NCBI GenBank assembly: GCA_002328565.1
Contig: DCUU01000057.1
Coordinates: 1-37,420, forward strand
Length of the DNA: 37,420 bases
Direction of reading: 5' to 3'
DNA from: Candidatus Moranbacteria bacterium UBA2206
GTDB lineage: Bacteria; Patescibacteriota; Minisyncoccia; Moranbacterales; UBA2206
A program made the position numbers and the translations under genes. Each line of letters opens with the position of its first letter. Position 1 is the stretch's first letter. Below the pieces are notes generated by a model. That model ran no database searches, had not been told where the DNA came from, and saw only the letters and a program-made list of their open reading frames with translations. Positions 20,824 through 28,920 of the stretch are shown piece after piece.

Positions 20824-21492
20824 CTAATCCTCATCACAACACCTCACAACTTGCGCGTGGAAAAGGTTGTCGTCGTCAGGGTCGCGTGAACCGATGGCGC
20901 GCAAAAATTTGCCTTTTTCATATTTATCAATCATCGCATTTTGCGGTTCTTCAATGAAAACTCTAATCATTTTTCCGTTCTCATCTTCTACTAGAACTTC
21001 TTTCTCGGAAAAACTTTTCACTTTGCCATAAATTGCACTCTCCTGAGGAATGCCTTTCCCTGACCAACTATGGAGAAAGTCCCCCACCCCCATGACGCCA
21101 AAAATAGTTCCTAAGATTATGGAGCCGGCAAAAAAATACACAGCGAAAGAATCTGTCCGCGTACAATTTCCGCAAAATAATTCAATTTGATTGGCGAAAT
21201 AAATTGCCAAGATCACAAAAAAGATAAATAGCGCGATATAGTCATATGGCAAAGTCAGAAGAAAAATTTTGAGTCCTGGTATTCCAAAACTCAAAAATTT
21301 TAGCGCGCCAGTTTTTTTCAATAAATAGAAAATGACACTCACTAAGAGCGACCCAAAAATTATCGCTCCAGCCAAAGCACTTTCCAAGCCCAATTTTTCC
21401 GCCATAAAATTCAAATGACTACGCATTTTTACCTTCTTGTTTTTTATCGCTTGCATCACGTTATCTTTGACGCCTTGTTTTTTTTCTTCCAT
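20824..21492 (-). CDS. Three-helix membrane protein co-transcribed with the ECF sigma factor
   Basis: 222 residues: basic cytoplasmic N-terminus of about 40 residues, membrane helices at about 41-59, 76-105 and 115-140, with a FCGNC pair between helices 2 and 3, and a C-terminal soluble beta-rich domain of about 70 residues (YGKVKSFSEKEVLVEDENGK, then GKFLRAIGSRDPDDD) resembling a small OB-like fold. It starts 11 nt after the sigma-factor stop. By position it is a candidate membrane anti-sigma factor with the N-terminal part inside, but the zinc anti-sigma motif (HxxxCxxC) is absent, so this is inference only. Confidence 0.6.
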   Translation of the reverse strand: MEEKKQGVKDNVMQAIKNKKVKMRSHLNFMAEKLGLESALAGAIIFGSLLVSVIFYLLKKTGALKFLSFGIPGLKIFLLTLPYDYIALFIFFVILAIYFANQIELFCGNCTRTDSFAVYFFAGSIILGTIFGVMGVGDFLHSWSGKGIPQESAIYGKVKSFSEKEVLVEDENGKMIRVFIEEPQNAMIDKYEKGKFLRAIGSRDPDDDNLFHAQVVRCCDED

Positions 21493-21503
21493 GTTATTTA
21501 AAA

Positions 21504-22100
21504 TTAATTATCAAAAGGCAACTCTTTACCTTTTAGATTTTGCGAAAGACTTCTTTTGGCCCGACTAATTAGCGTACCCACCGTGTTTACTGGTTTGCCT
21601 AAAATTTCACCAATCTCTTCATAGGACTTATCCGAATAATATCGTAGTATCAAAACTTGTTTATACTTAAAAGGCATTTCATCTAATGCAAAATTCACTT
21701 CTTTGCCAATCTCTTTTCGAAGCCACGCCTTGTCCGCCCCATCTTCGAAACTCGCCATATCCATCTTATCTTTAGTGGCTGCGATATCTTCCCAGGGGAT
21801 AAATCTTTTGAGAGATTTTCTTTTGATGAAATTTACTGCCTCATTGTGAGCAATGCGATAGATCCAAGAAGAAAATTTTCGCGCGCTGTCATAGCTTTGC
21901 AAATTTCGATAGGCCTTGAGAAAAACATCTTGCAAGATATCTTGAGCCTCATCACGAGAACCAATTAGACGGTAAAGATAAGCAAACAATTTTCCTTGAT
22001 ATCTTTCAATTATCTCGCCATATCTTTCTTGATCAAAACTCCTAACAATTTCTGCTAGTTCGCTATCGGTTAATTCTTTTTCGACTTTATCTTGCTCCAT
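21504..22100 (-). CDS. ECF-type RNA polymerase sigma factor
   Basis: 198 residues with only regions 2 and 4. Region 2: YLYRLIGSRDEAQDILQDVF then KFSSWIYRIAHNEAVNFIKR (core binding and -10 recognition). Region 4: LPFKYKQVLILRYY-like start (MPFKYKQVLILRYYSDKSYE) followed by EEIGEILGKPVNTVGTLISR. The linker between the two is acidic. It redirects transcription in response to a signal, normally held by a membrane-bound anti-sigma factor; the downstream membrane gene is the obvious candidate. Divergent from tsaD. Confidence 0.93.
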   Translation of the reverse strand: MEQDKVEKELTDSELAEIVRSFDQERYGEIIERYQGKLFAYLYRLIGSRDEAQDILQDVFLKAYRNLQSYDSARKFSSWIYRIAHNEAVNFIKRKSLKRFIPWEDIAATKDKMDMASFEDGADKAWLRKEIGKEVNFALDEMPFKYKQVLILRYYSDKSYEEIGEILGKPVNTVGTLISRAKRSLSQNLKGKELPFDN

Positions 22101-22177
22101 TATTAGTACTTAATTTAGCAATTTGTATTTCACTATATTAATGATACTATACTATTAGTAATTATACTAGAAATTTT

Positions 22178-23269
22178 ATGATCATTTTGAGCCTCGAAAC
22201 ATCTTGCGATGAAACCGCCTGCGCTATTTTGGAAGAAAAAAATGGTGCTTTTTCGGTTTTGGCTAATATTGTCTCTTCACAAATAGCTCTTCATGCCAAA
22301 TGGGGTGGAGTGGTGCCAAATTTGGCGGCCAGAGAACATTTGAAAAATATTATACTCGTTATCGACGAAGCCTTGAAAAAATCCCGTTTGACTTCGAAGG
22401 ACATTAATCTTATTGCGGTCACTAATGGCCCAGGACTAATCCCAGCACTGCTTATCGGAGTGGAAACCGCCAAAACATTATCCTATCTTTGGAAAAAACC
22501 TTTGATTGGAATTCATCATATTGAAGGACATATCTACGCTAATTTTATCTCCGATAAAATTAGCGTAGAGTCAAAAGTCAAAAGTCAAAAGTCAAAAGAA
22601 ACCAAAATAAATTTCCCAATTTTATGTTTAGTAGTTTCTGGCGGGCACACCCAACTAGTTTTAATGAAAAAACATTTGAGTTATGAAATTATCGGCGAAA
22701 CTCAAGATGATGCTGTGGGAGAAGCTTTTGACAAAGTCGCAAGAATTTTAGGGCTTGGTTATCCTGGTGGACCGGCAGTAGCGAAGGAAGCAGTAGGAGT
22801 TAAAAAATATAAACTAGAAGCTCCCCTTCCTCGTCCAATGATCAAGAGCGACAATTTTAATTTTTCTTTTTCCGGCCTAAAAACTGCTGTTTTATATTTA
22901 GTCAAAAAAAATGAAAAGTTATTGAAGAATAACGATTTTGTGAGTGCAGTTTGCCAAGAATTTCAACAAGCTGTTTGTGATGTTTTGATTTCCAAAACGA
23001 TGCGCGCAGCAAAAAAATATAATCCCAAAACTATTATGTTAGCCGGCGGTGTGTCTGCTAATACCGAGCTGCGCAAACAACTTGGCGCATCAGTGCAAGA
23101 TGAATTACTTAATGCTTTATACATGATACCTAATATTTCCTACTCAGTAGATAATGCCGCAATGATTGCTATCGCTGCCTCTTTCCGTTATAAGCTCAAA
23201 AAGAATACCCGTAAGTTGAAAAATAATTGGGAGGATTTAGAAACAAACGCTAATTTAAAATTAAACTAA
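22178..23269 (+). CDS. tsaD: tRNA threonylcarbamoyladenosine synthesis protein TsaD
   Basis: Transfers the threonylcarbamoyl group to A37 of ANN-decoding tRNAs, working with TsaB and TsaE. Signature blocks: SLETSCDETA, PNLAAREHL, TNGPGLIPALLIGV, the metal site HHIEGHIYANF, VSGGHTQL, DDAVGEAFDKVARIL.LGYPGGP, FSFSGLKTA and AGGVSANTELR. At 363 residues it is about 20 longer than most homologues; the extra residues lie just after HIYANF and are encoded largely by four GTCAAAA heptamers. Divergent from the sigma gene with a 77-nt spacer; no strong promoter pair recognised. Confidence 0.96.
   Translation: MIILSLETSCDETACAILEEKNGAFSVLANIVSSQIALHAKWGGVVPNLAAREHLKNIILVIDEALKKSRLTSKDINLIAVTNGPGLIPALLIGVETAKTLSYLWKKPLIGIHHIEGHIYANFISDKISVESKVKSQKSKETKINFPILCLVVSGGHTQLVLMKKHLSYEIIGETQDDAVGEAFDKVARILGLGYPGGPAVAKEAVGVKKYKLEAPLPRPMIKSDNFNFSFSGLKTAVLYLVKKNEKLLKNNDFVSAVCQEFQQAVCDVLISKTMRAAKKYNPKTIMLAGGVSANTELRKQLGASVQDELLNALYMIPNISYSVDNAAMIAIAASFRYKLKKNTRKLKNNWEDLETNANLKLN
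22570..22597 (+). repeat. Heptamer tandem repeat (GTCAAAA) x4 inside tsaD
   Basis: Four perfect GTCAAAA units encode part of a Lys/Ser-rich insertion (VKSQKSK). The unit is not a multiple of three, so gain or loss of one unit would shift the reading frame, while three units would keep it. Confidence 0.85.
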
Positions 23270-23270
23270 T

Positions 23271-23810
23271 ATGAATAAGCTTATAATTTTTTCTCTTGGA
23301 ATAGCGGCCACGCTTGGTGCCTTGATTCTCCAGACAATTCTAACAATCATCTTCCCTGCCTTAGAAAATTCTGCCGTGTCGGAAAAAATCGGCCATTTCA
23401 TGCTTTTGGCAATTTTAATCGAAGAATTTATCAAGCTCGGCCTTTTATGGAAAATTTCAAAAAGTATAAAAAATATTTTTTGGTCTTCGATTATTTTAGG
23501 CAGTGGTTTTGCTACCGCAGAAATATTTCTCAATGTGCTAAATAACAACCCTTTCAATCTTGAATTATTCTTCTCTTACCTAGGGTTATTTTTGATTCAT
23601 ATTTTCACTTCTTGCCTTTATGGAATATATTTCACTAAGAGAGAAAATTTGAAAATTTGGGGCGTTATGGCTATATTTTGTCTTGGATATTTTTTTCATC
23701 TTCTTTTTAATTTTTTTGTTCTCATTTCGACTAATCCCCTGATGCTTAATAGTGGACTAATTATTCTCATTTTTTTAGCTTTTTTCCTAAGCAAGAATGG
23801 CCAAAAATAA
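23271..23810 (+). CDS. PrsW-like intramembrane protease family protein
   Basis: 179 residues, about five or six membrane helices. Motifs in PrsW order: ILIEEFIKLGLLW (EExxK), GSGFATAEIFLNVL, HIFTSCLYGIYF and HLLFNFF, giving the Glu/Glu and two His residues expected of this glutamic-type intramembrane protease group. In Bacillus subtilis PrsW starts degradation of the anti-sigma factor RsiW. Here the gene begins 1 nt after tsaD and lies about 1.2 kb from an ECF sigma factor with an associated membrane protein, which is suggestive. It is shorter than typical PrsW. Confidence 0.65.
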   Translation: MNKLIIFSLGIAATLGALILQTILTIIFPALENSAVSEKIGHFMLLAILIEEFIKLGLLWKISKSIKNIFWSSIILGSGFATAEIFLNVLNNNPFNLELFFSYLGLFLIHIFTSCLYGIYFTKRENLKIWGVMAIFCLGYFFHLLFNFFVLISTNPLMLNSGLIILIFLAFFLSKNGQK

Positions 23811-23875
23811 CTTTTCTTGCCAAAATAGCATAATTAAATTAGAATTAAACTAAGGTAAATAAATAACAATATTAT

Positions 23876-24415
23876 ATGACTAAAGTAAAGAAATCTTTTT
23901 TTGAAAAATTAACTGGTTCTCGAACAATTGACAGTAGTGAAGGTGGATCTTTCGAGAGAGAGCGCCCGATGAATATCTCTAATATCTACTCCGAAGACAC
24001 TGCCGAAGCAGAAATGATCATCAATTCATCTCCGCGCATGATAGAGCGAGAAGAAATTCATACAGCACCTGTTCAAGAAGATGGGGAGGGACAACTCACT
24101 ATTGATGTTTATCAAACTGACAATGATGTGGTGATTCGTTCCACTATCGCTGGCGTCAAGCCGGAAGATTTGGATGTGAGCATCAACAATGACATGATCA
24201 CCATTCGTGGCGAAAGAAAAAAAGACGAGGAAGTTTCTGAAGAAAATTACTATTATCAAGAATGTTATTGGGGTAGTTTTTCCAGATCAGTCATCTTGCC
24301 GGTAGATGTTTTAGCTGACAAAATAGAAGCTTCGATGAAAAACGGAATTTTAACTATTCGTCTGCCAAAAGCTGACAATACTAAAACGAAAAAAATTCAA
24401 GTCAGAGGATTCTAA
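23876..24415 (+). CDS. Small heat-shock protein (Hsp20/alpha-crystallin family)
   Basis: 179 residues. An N-terminal arm of about 75 mostly polar, acidic residues precedes the alpha-crystallin domain (about 78-172): QLTIDVYQTDNDVVIRSTIA, GVKPEDLDVSINNDMITIRG, the Tyr-rich loop ENYYYQECYWGSFSRSVILP and IEASMKNGILTIRLPK with the conserved GILTI. The tail ends KKIQVRGF, a weak version of the IxI/V assembly motif. ATP-independent holdase. The long arm is bigger than in most bacterial Hsp20 proteins. Monocistronic with its own terminator; no CIRCE element seen upstream. Confidence 0.92.
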   Translation: MTKVKKSFFEKLTGSRTIDSSEGGSFERERPMNISNIYSEDTAEAEMIINSSPRMIEREEIHTAPVQEDGEGQLTIDVYQTDNDVVIRSTIAGVKPEDLDVSINNDMITIRGERKKDEEVSEENYYYQECYWGSFSRSVILPVDVLADKIEASMKNGILTIRLPKADNTKTKKIQVRGF

Positions 24416-24449
24416 ATAAAAAATCAAACACACAAGACTCAACAGAATG

Positions 24450-24471
24450 ACACAGATGATTCTGTGTTTTT
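24450..24471 (+). terminator. Terminator of the Hsp20 gene
   Basis: ACACAGA (24450-24456) pairs with TCTGTGT (24461-24467) around TGAT, followed by a T-rich tail. The upstream in-frame ATG at 24447 of the next gene lies in this hairpin and is therefore unlikely to be its start. Confidence 0.75.
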
Positions 24472-24497
24472 CTTTCTATTTATGGTATATTAAAGCT

Positions 24498-25784
24498 ATG
24501 CAAGCTAAAAACTACATTTTAATAGCTTCTTTTTTAACTCTGGCTTTTTGGTCAGGGACTGTTTCCGCTCAGATTTTGCCAGCCGAAATTTTAGAAAAAA
24601 TTCCAACTGATTTAAATTTAATTGTAAATGGTACCCCCTACTCCTTGGCGAAGTCAGAAATTTCCACTTGGTTAAAAGAAAAAAATTACCTTGCTTTTGA
24701 CTCTAAATATTTTTCTGAAATAGAAAATATCAATTTTTGCCAATATAAAAAATCTCTTGAATGTCGACTTTCCTTTCCCTATGAAAATCAAAAACATATC
24801 AAGAAAAAATATACGCTTAGCATTAATACCGATGCAATTGAAAATTTTACCAGGGACTTGGCCAGAAAAACCAACAAGGATCCCTTGGATGCAAAATTTG
24901 AAATAACTGACGGAAGGGTTTCTGTTTTTGCTCTTTCCAGCCCAGGGATAAAGCTTGATGAAGAAAAAAGTGTTCAAATCCTTAGAGACTTTCTGTTAGC
25001 ACAAAATTTTTCAGCTTCACTTGATCTGCCAACACAAAAAATCCAACCGGAAATTTCTTCCGATTCACAAAATAATCTAGGTATTACCAGTCTCATCGGA
25101 ACCGGAAAATCAAATTTTGCCGGTTCGCCTAAAAACAGAATATTCAATATCAATGTAGCTACTAAGCGTTTCAATGGAGTTCTCATCAAGCCGGAGGAGG
25201 AGTTTTCTTTCGTGAAAATTCTCGGAGAAGTAGACGGCGAACATGGCTACTTGCCAGAATTAGTGATTAAGTATGACAAAACAGAACCAGAATTTGGCGG
25301 CGGAATTTGCCAAGTTTCCACCACCGCTTTTCGTGCTGCGATAAATTCCGGCCTGGAAATAACCGCAAGGAAAAACCATGCTTATCCGGTTGCTTATTAT
25401 AACCCGCAAGGAATGGATGCTACTATTTATATCCCCCGCCCAGATCTACGTTTTACCAATAACACCCCCGGACACATTCTCATTGAAACAAAAATCGAAG
25501 GCAAGGAATTAATTTTCAATTTCTATGGAACAAATGACGGAAGAAAAACGAATGTTATCGGCCCGACTGTTTTAGAAAAAAAACCCGACGGCTCGCTAAA
25601 AACCACTTTCACTCAGCAAGTTTTTGATAAAAATGAAAAACTCATTCGAGAAGATGTTTTCAATAGCAATTATGATTCACCCAGCAAATATCCGCACCCA
25701 GGCGCCGAAAATACCCTCACTGAAAAACCAAAGGATTGGTCAGACAAAGAATGGAGAAAATATAAAAGTGAACACAACATGTAG
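24498..25784 (+). CDS. VanW-family (YoaR-like) secreted protein
   Basis: 428 residues from ATG 24498, chosen because it begins a clean signal peptide (NYILIASFLTLAFWSGTVSA) and avoids the terminator upstream. A peptidoglycan-binding-like N-terminal region (about 25-200) leads to the VanW domain: RFNGVLIKPEEEFSF, FGGGICQVSTTAFRAA, ARKNHAYPVAYY, GMDATIY and DLRFTNN. VanW proteins occur in some vancomycin-resistance clusters but their biochemical function is unknown; the conserved GGGICQxSTT motif resembles a catalytic loop. No van genes are nearby, so an ordinary envelope role is more likely. Confidence 0.9.
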   Translation: MQAKNYILIASFLTLAFWSGTVSAQILPAEILEKIPTDLNLIVNGTPYSLAKSEISTWLKEKNYLAFDSKYFSEIENINFCQYKKSLECRLSFPYENQKHIKKKYTLSINTDAIENFTRDLARKTNKDPLDAKFEITDGRVSVFALSSPGIKLDEEKSVQILRDFLLAQNFSASLDLPTQKIQPEISSDSQNNLGITSLIGTGKSNFAGSPKNRIFNINVATKRFNGVLIKPEEEFSFVKILGEVDGEHGYLPELVIKYDKTEPEFGGGICQVSTTAFRAAINSGLEITARKNHAYPVAYYNPQGMDATIYIPRPDLRFTNNTPGHILIETKIEGKELIFNFYGTNDGRKTNVIGPTVLEKKPDGSLKTTFTQQVFDKNEKLIREDVFNSNYDSPSKYPHPGAENTLTEKPKDWSDKEWRKYKSEHNM

Positions 25785-25790
25785 AATCAG

Positions 25791-25819
25791 TTGACTAGGC
25801 AATTTATTTAAGCTAGTAT
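25791..25819 (+). promoter_or_regulatory. Promoter of the tRNA cluster
   Basis: TTGACT (25791-25796), 17-bp spacer, TAGTAT (25814-25819), about 35 bp upstream of the first tRNA. Confidence 0.55.
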
Positions 25820-25853
25820 TTTATATATTGTAAAGAGGAGTGATAATGACGAC

Positions 25854-25926
25854 GCGCCCGTAGCTCAATGGATAGAGTACTTGGCTTCGAACCAAGGGGT
25901 TGTAGGTCCGATTCCTGCCGGGCGCA
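25854..25926 (+). tRNA. tRNA-Arg (anticodon TCG)
   Basis: Acceptor GCGCCCG/CGGGCGC with discriminator A; anticodon stem CTTGG/CCAAG and loop CTTCGAA (anticodon TCG). 3' CCA not encoded. First gene of a four-tRNA cluster. Confidence 0.95.
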
Positions 25927-25951
25927 CAAAATTTCAAGAAATAGCGACAAC

Positions 25952-26024
25952 GCACCCATAGCTCAGTTGGTAGAGCAGATCCCTCTTAAGGATATGGTCC
26001 CAGGTTCGAGTCCCGGTGGGTGCA
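25952..26024 (+). tRNA. tRNA-Lys (anticodon CTT)
   Basis: Acceptor GCACCCA/TGGGTGC; anticodon loop CTCTTAA (anticodon CTT). The anticodon stem has a G-A mismatch at its first pair and the T stem an A-C mismatch, but the fold is otherwise standard. CCA not encoded. Confidence 0.93.
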
Positions 26025-26039
26025 CAAAATATAATATAT

Positions 26040-26112
26040 GGCGGTCATCGTCTAACGGTTAAGACATCGGTTTGTGGTACCGAGAACCAGAGTTCGATTC
26101 TCTGTGACCGCC
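26040..26112 (+). tRNA. tRNA-His (anticodon GTG)
   Basis: Acceptor GCGGTCA/TGACCGC extended by an encoded G at -1 pairing with C73, the His identity element; anticodon stem TCGGT/ACCGA with loop TTGTGGT (GTG). Confidence 0.95.
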
Positions 26113-26133
26113 CCCATATAAATTTAGTTGTAT

Positions 26134-26206
26134 GCGCCGGTAGCTCAGTGGATAGAGCAGTAGCCTTCTAAGCTATTGGTCGCAGGTTCGATTCCTGCCC
26201 GGCGCA
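26134..26206 (+). tRNA. tRNA-Arg (anticodon TCT)
   Basis: Acceptor GCGCCGG/CCGGCGC, discriminator A; anticodon stem GTAGC/GCTAT with loop CTTCTAA (TCT). CCA not encoded. Confidence 0.95.
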
Positions 26207-26216
26207 CAAACAAAAA

Positions 26217-26240
26217 AACACTGCCTAGCGCAGTGTTTTT
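26217..26240. terminator. Bidirectional terminator between the tRNA cluster and the pilus operon
   Basis: ACACTGC (26218-26224) pairs with GCAGTGT (26230-26236) around a 5-nt loop, with A and T tracts on the two sides; serves the convergent tRNA and pilus transcripts. Confidence 0.88.
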
Positions 26241-26256
26241 AAATTTCTAAATTTTC

Positions 26257-26604
26257 CTATTTATTCAGTCGAAAAATATCTTCTTGGACCTCTAGAGGTT
26301 TTTCAAATTCCGCACTTCGAGCGCTTGATTCATCAATGACTTTTTGAAAATTTTCTCGATTAAAAACAGCTTCGCTTTTGCTTTGTTTTGTTTGAATATA
26401 TTCATTCACACGTGCCTCATTCCACTGAGAATTAAAAATATACGCGTACCATAGAAAAACCAAATACACGGCAGACAAAAACATAATCAGCAATATAAGA
26501 AATTGCACTTTTTTGCGAAAGAAACTTCCCGCATTTCGGCCAATTGCGGAAATGGTCAAAAATTTCTGCAGATCTTTCAAATCAAGATTGAAATTCATTT
26601 TCAT
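26257..26604 (-). CDS. Hypothetical single-pass membrane protein ending the pilus operon
   Basis: 115 residues with one membrane helix (about 32-54), an amphipathic N-terminal part (LDLKDLQKFLTISAIGRNAG) in the cytoplasm and a polar helical part outside. It begins 5 nt after the pilO stop, so it belongs to the operon. Position would suit a PilP-like lipoprotein, but there is no lipobox or PilP beta domain. Not recognised; a structural accessory of the pilus basal body is a guess from context. Confidence 0.6.
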   Translation of the reverse strand: MKMNFNLDLKDLQKFLTISAIGRNAGSFFRKKVQFLILLIMFLSAVYLVFLWYAYIFNSQWNEARVNEYIQTKQSKSEAVFNRENFQKVIDESSARSAEFEKPLEVQEDIFRLNK

Positions 26605-26609
26605 ATTTG

Positions 26610-27269
26610 TTATTTTTGAGTATACACTATAGCACTTATAGCGCTGGTTAAGATTTCCTTTTTATTCTCATTTTCTTTTTTTTCTGCAGAAAAAACATTC
26701 GAATTTCCCGATGAGACACTTTCTACCGTTTGTTTTTTGGAATTTATAGAAACTATATTCACATAGAAATGCTGATTTTCCAATAAATGGATAAAATTGA
26801 GCAAGTTCTGATACTCCCCGCTTAAATTAATTTGCATAGGGAAATAATTAGTATAAGAAATTTCATCCATCACTCCTTTTTGTTCTTTATTTTTTTTTGC
26901 ATTAGCTTTTATCTTTTCAATTTCTTTCGGATCAACTTGATCACCAATTTTAAGATCAATTATATTGCCGGATTTTTGCGCAATCGAATCAATGCTTTCT
27001 ATAAAACTTATTTCACTGCCAGGGCTCAAAAGAACATCTGTTGAATTTTTTTGTGCTTTATAATCCTCCCAATCTTTTTCCATTTGAGGCAAATTGCCAA
27101 GCTTCATATCCTCTATCTTTTGATCAACTATTTTCTCTTGAATCTGCTGAGAAGTGGTTCTTATCTTTGCAATCAGTGGAAGCGCCAGAAAATAAACTAC
27201 TGCCAAAAAAACCAACCCGTAGCCGGCGATAGTTAAGCTTAATTTATTTTTCATCCAAATTTCTTTCAT
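26610..27269 (-). CDS. pilO: Type IV pilus inner-membrane platform protein PilO
   Basis: 219 residues. Short cytoplasmic N-terminus, membrane helix (LTIAGYGLVFLAVVYFLALP), coiled coil (about 30-75) and a ferredoxin-like C-terminal domain with the PilO pattern YFPMQINLSGEYQNLLNFIH followed by LLENQHFYVNIVSI. The ATG at 27269 is preferred over one five codons upstream because it overlaps the pilN stop as ATGA. With PilM and PilN it links the extension motor to the envelope. The C-terminal tail contains a Ser/Asn/Lys-rich insertion. Confidence 0.85.
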   Translation of the reverse strand: MKEIWMKNKLSLTIAGYGLVFLAVVYFLALPLIAKIRTTSQQIQEKIVDQKIEDMKLGNLPQMEKDWEDYKAQKNSTDVLLSPGSEISFIESIDSIAQKSGNIIDLKIGDQVDPKEIEKIKANAKKNKEQKGVMDEISYTNYFPMQINLSGEYQNLLNFIHLLENQHFYVNIVSINSKKQTVESVSSGNSNVFSAEKKENENKKEILTSAISAIVYTQK

Positions 27270-27820
27270 TGGTTTTTTAGACAATTTTTATCCATACTCA
27301 AATCTATTTGGAAAACAATATCGCTTTTTCCCACTAAATCAGCCAACGGCAAATTAACATTCGAAAAACATTTTTCACCGGCTAATTTATCCTTAAATAA
27401 AATAAGATTATCGCGGGTATCAGAAACTCCGCCCAGACTGATAGCATAATCACTCGTAACTATTGAAATCATTTTTATCCCAGGGAAAATAATATTATTT
27501 ATCTTTAAGAACAATTTTGACCAGTACAGCTGATTATTTTTTATAGAAATAATATCAGAAAGATTGCTGTTTGCTTGGCCAAAATTCCTATCCAGCTCCT
27601 TAATTTTATCATACTTTCCACTATTTTCACTTTTCTTTTCTGCTACCATGACTGAATTGAAATTTATTTTTAGGATATAATTAAAAACTAAAAGCATGCT
27701 CAAAAAAATTGCCAGGATAACTGTCAAAAAAAATTCTATCCGCATAGCCAAAGTTAGCTGATTTTTTTTGCGAATTTCTTCTTTTTTTTCCGGAGGAATT
27801 AAATTAAGCTTAATTTCCAT
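27266..27820 (-). CDS. pilN: Type IV pilus assembly protein PilN
   Basis: 184 residues. Starts with the PilN signature IKLNLIPPE...-like MEIKLNLIPPEKKEEI, whose cytoplasmic peptide binds PilM; then a membrane helix (about 26-50), a coiled coil and a ferredoxin-like domain (KMISIVTSDYAISLGGVSDT). Overlaps the pilM 3' end by 11 nt and pilO by 4 nt, so the three are translationally coupled. Confidence 0.9.
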   Translation of the reverse strand: MEIKLNLIPPEKKEEIRKKNQLTLAMRIEFFLTVILAIFLSMLLVFNYILKINFNSVMVAEKKSENSGKYDKIKELDRNFGQANSNLSDIISIKNNQLYWSKLFLKINNIIFPGIKMISIVTSDYAISLGGVSDTRDNLILFKDKLAGEKCFSNVNLPLADLVGKSDIVFQIDLSMDKNCLKNQ

Positions 27821-28886
27821 AATTGATTTCTCGCATAGCTAAGCCCATAGAAACAACGTATTTCATTGATTCCGCTTGGCTTATCTTAGGAATTTTGTTA
27901 ACTAAATTCAAATTTACCCATGGATCTCCCAAAACTATTTCTTTGGAAATTTTTGATTTCAAATATTCCAAAAGCCCTTTCAAATTGGCGCCTCCACCTG
28001 TCAAAATTATTTTTTTTATCTCCGGATTGCTATGTGACATATTCTGATAAAAATCCATCGTTCTCTCAATCTCTACTGGCAAATTTTCCAACAAAGAGTT
28101 GATTGAATTTCTAATCGAATTGTCTTCGGAAATATTATCTATGCCTTTTGTAAATTTTAATTTTTCAGCCTCTTCTTTTTTAATATTCAAACTGCTAGAA
28201 ATTTCTTCCGTTATTGCGAAAGAAGAAAATGGGATGCTGGATGTGAAATACGGGACATCTCCTTCGGAAACAGTGAGACTAGTTTTAGTTGAACCAATAT
28301 CAACAATCAAAAAACTGTTCTCTTTTTTTTCATTTTTCAAAATCAAACTTCTAATTAGTGCAATGGACTCCATTTCCATGCCATATACTTCCAAACCGCA
28401 ATTTTCTAAAACGCTGGTTAAATCATCGACAAATTCCTTCGCCACCGCTGCCGTTAAAACATTTTGCTTCCCGTCAAACTTATCCAAAAATTGCCAGTCA
28501 TAATAAACTTGCTCCACCGATAGTGGGATACTGGCTTCTATTTCCCATTTAATAGCTTCGGACGCTTCTTCTTCGGTCATTTCCGGAATAGCCACGGCGC
28601 GCAAAAAAACCTTGGATTCAGGCAAAGAACAAATGACTTTTTTTGTATTGATCTTTTTAGGGCCAGCTGAATCTAGAAGTTTCTTGATTACTTCAGCTAA
28701 TTTCGCTTGATCAACTATTTTTCCGTTTTCGATGCATCCGAAAGGAATTTCGCTTGCTCCGAAGCTTCTGATGTCATCCTTGCCTTTATTTTTTTCCAAC
28801 TGAAAAACTTTCACTGATGAATCACTGACATCTATACTGAAATATTTTTCATTCAAATTGATTATTTCCTTATTCCAAAAAATCAT
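27810..28886 (-). CDS. pilM: Type IV pilus assembly protein PilM
   Basis: 358 residues from the ATG at 28886 (MIFWNKEIINL...), preferred over an in-frame ATG 19 codons upstream that would lie nearly at the preceding gene's stop. Actin/FtsA-like ATPase: YFSIDVSDSSVKVFQLEK (phosphate 1), CSLPESKVFLRAVAIPEMTE, IVDIGSTKTSLTV (phosphate 2) and IILTGGGANLKGLLEYL (adenosine motif). It binds the PilN N-terminus on the cytoplasmic face and couples the platform to PilB. Confidence 0.92.
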   Translation of the reverse strand: MIFWNKEIINLNEKYFSIDVSDSSVKVFQLEKNKGKDDIRSFGASEIPFGCIENGKIVDQAKLAEVIKKLLDSAGPKKINTKKVICSLPESKVFLRAVAIPEMTEEEASEAIKWEIEASIPLSVEQVYYDWQFLDKFDGKQNVLTAAVAKEFVDDLTSVLENCGLEVYGMEMESIALIRSLILKNEKKENSFLIVDIGSTKTSLTVSEGDVPYFTSSIPFSSFAITEEISSSLNIKKEEAEKLKFTKGIDNISEDNSIRNSINSLLENLPVEIERTMDFYQNMSHSNPEIKKIILTGGGANLKGLLEYLKSKISKEIVLGDPWVNLNLVNKIPKISQAESMKYVVSMGLAMREINYGN

Positions 28887-28920
28887 AAATTTTTTATTTT
28901 GGCTTATACTTACTATTCTA

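Noticed and set aside
22568..22600. CRISPR-like short repeats in tsaD
   Set aside because: The units are 7 bp, directly adjacent and coding; there are no spacers. No CRISPR array or cas gene was found anywhere in the window.
24447..24497. Longer start for the VanW-family gene
   Set aside because: The upstream ATG lies in the Hsp20 terminator hairpin; the ATG at 24498 begins a proper signal peptide.
24498..25784. Vancomycin-resistance determinant
   Set aside because: VanW-domain proteins are widespread without resistance; no vanHAX or vanRS genes are nearby.
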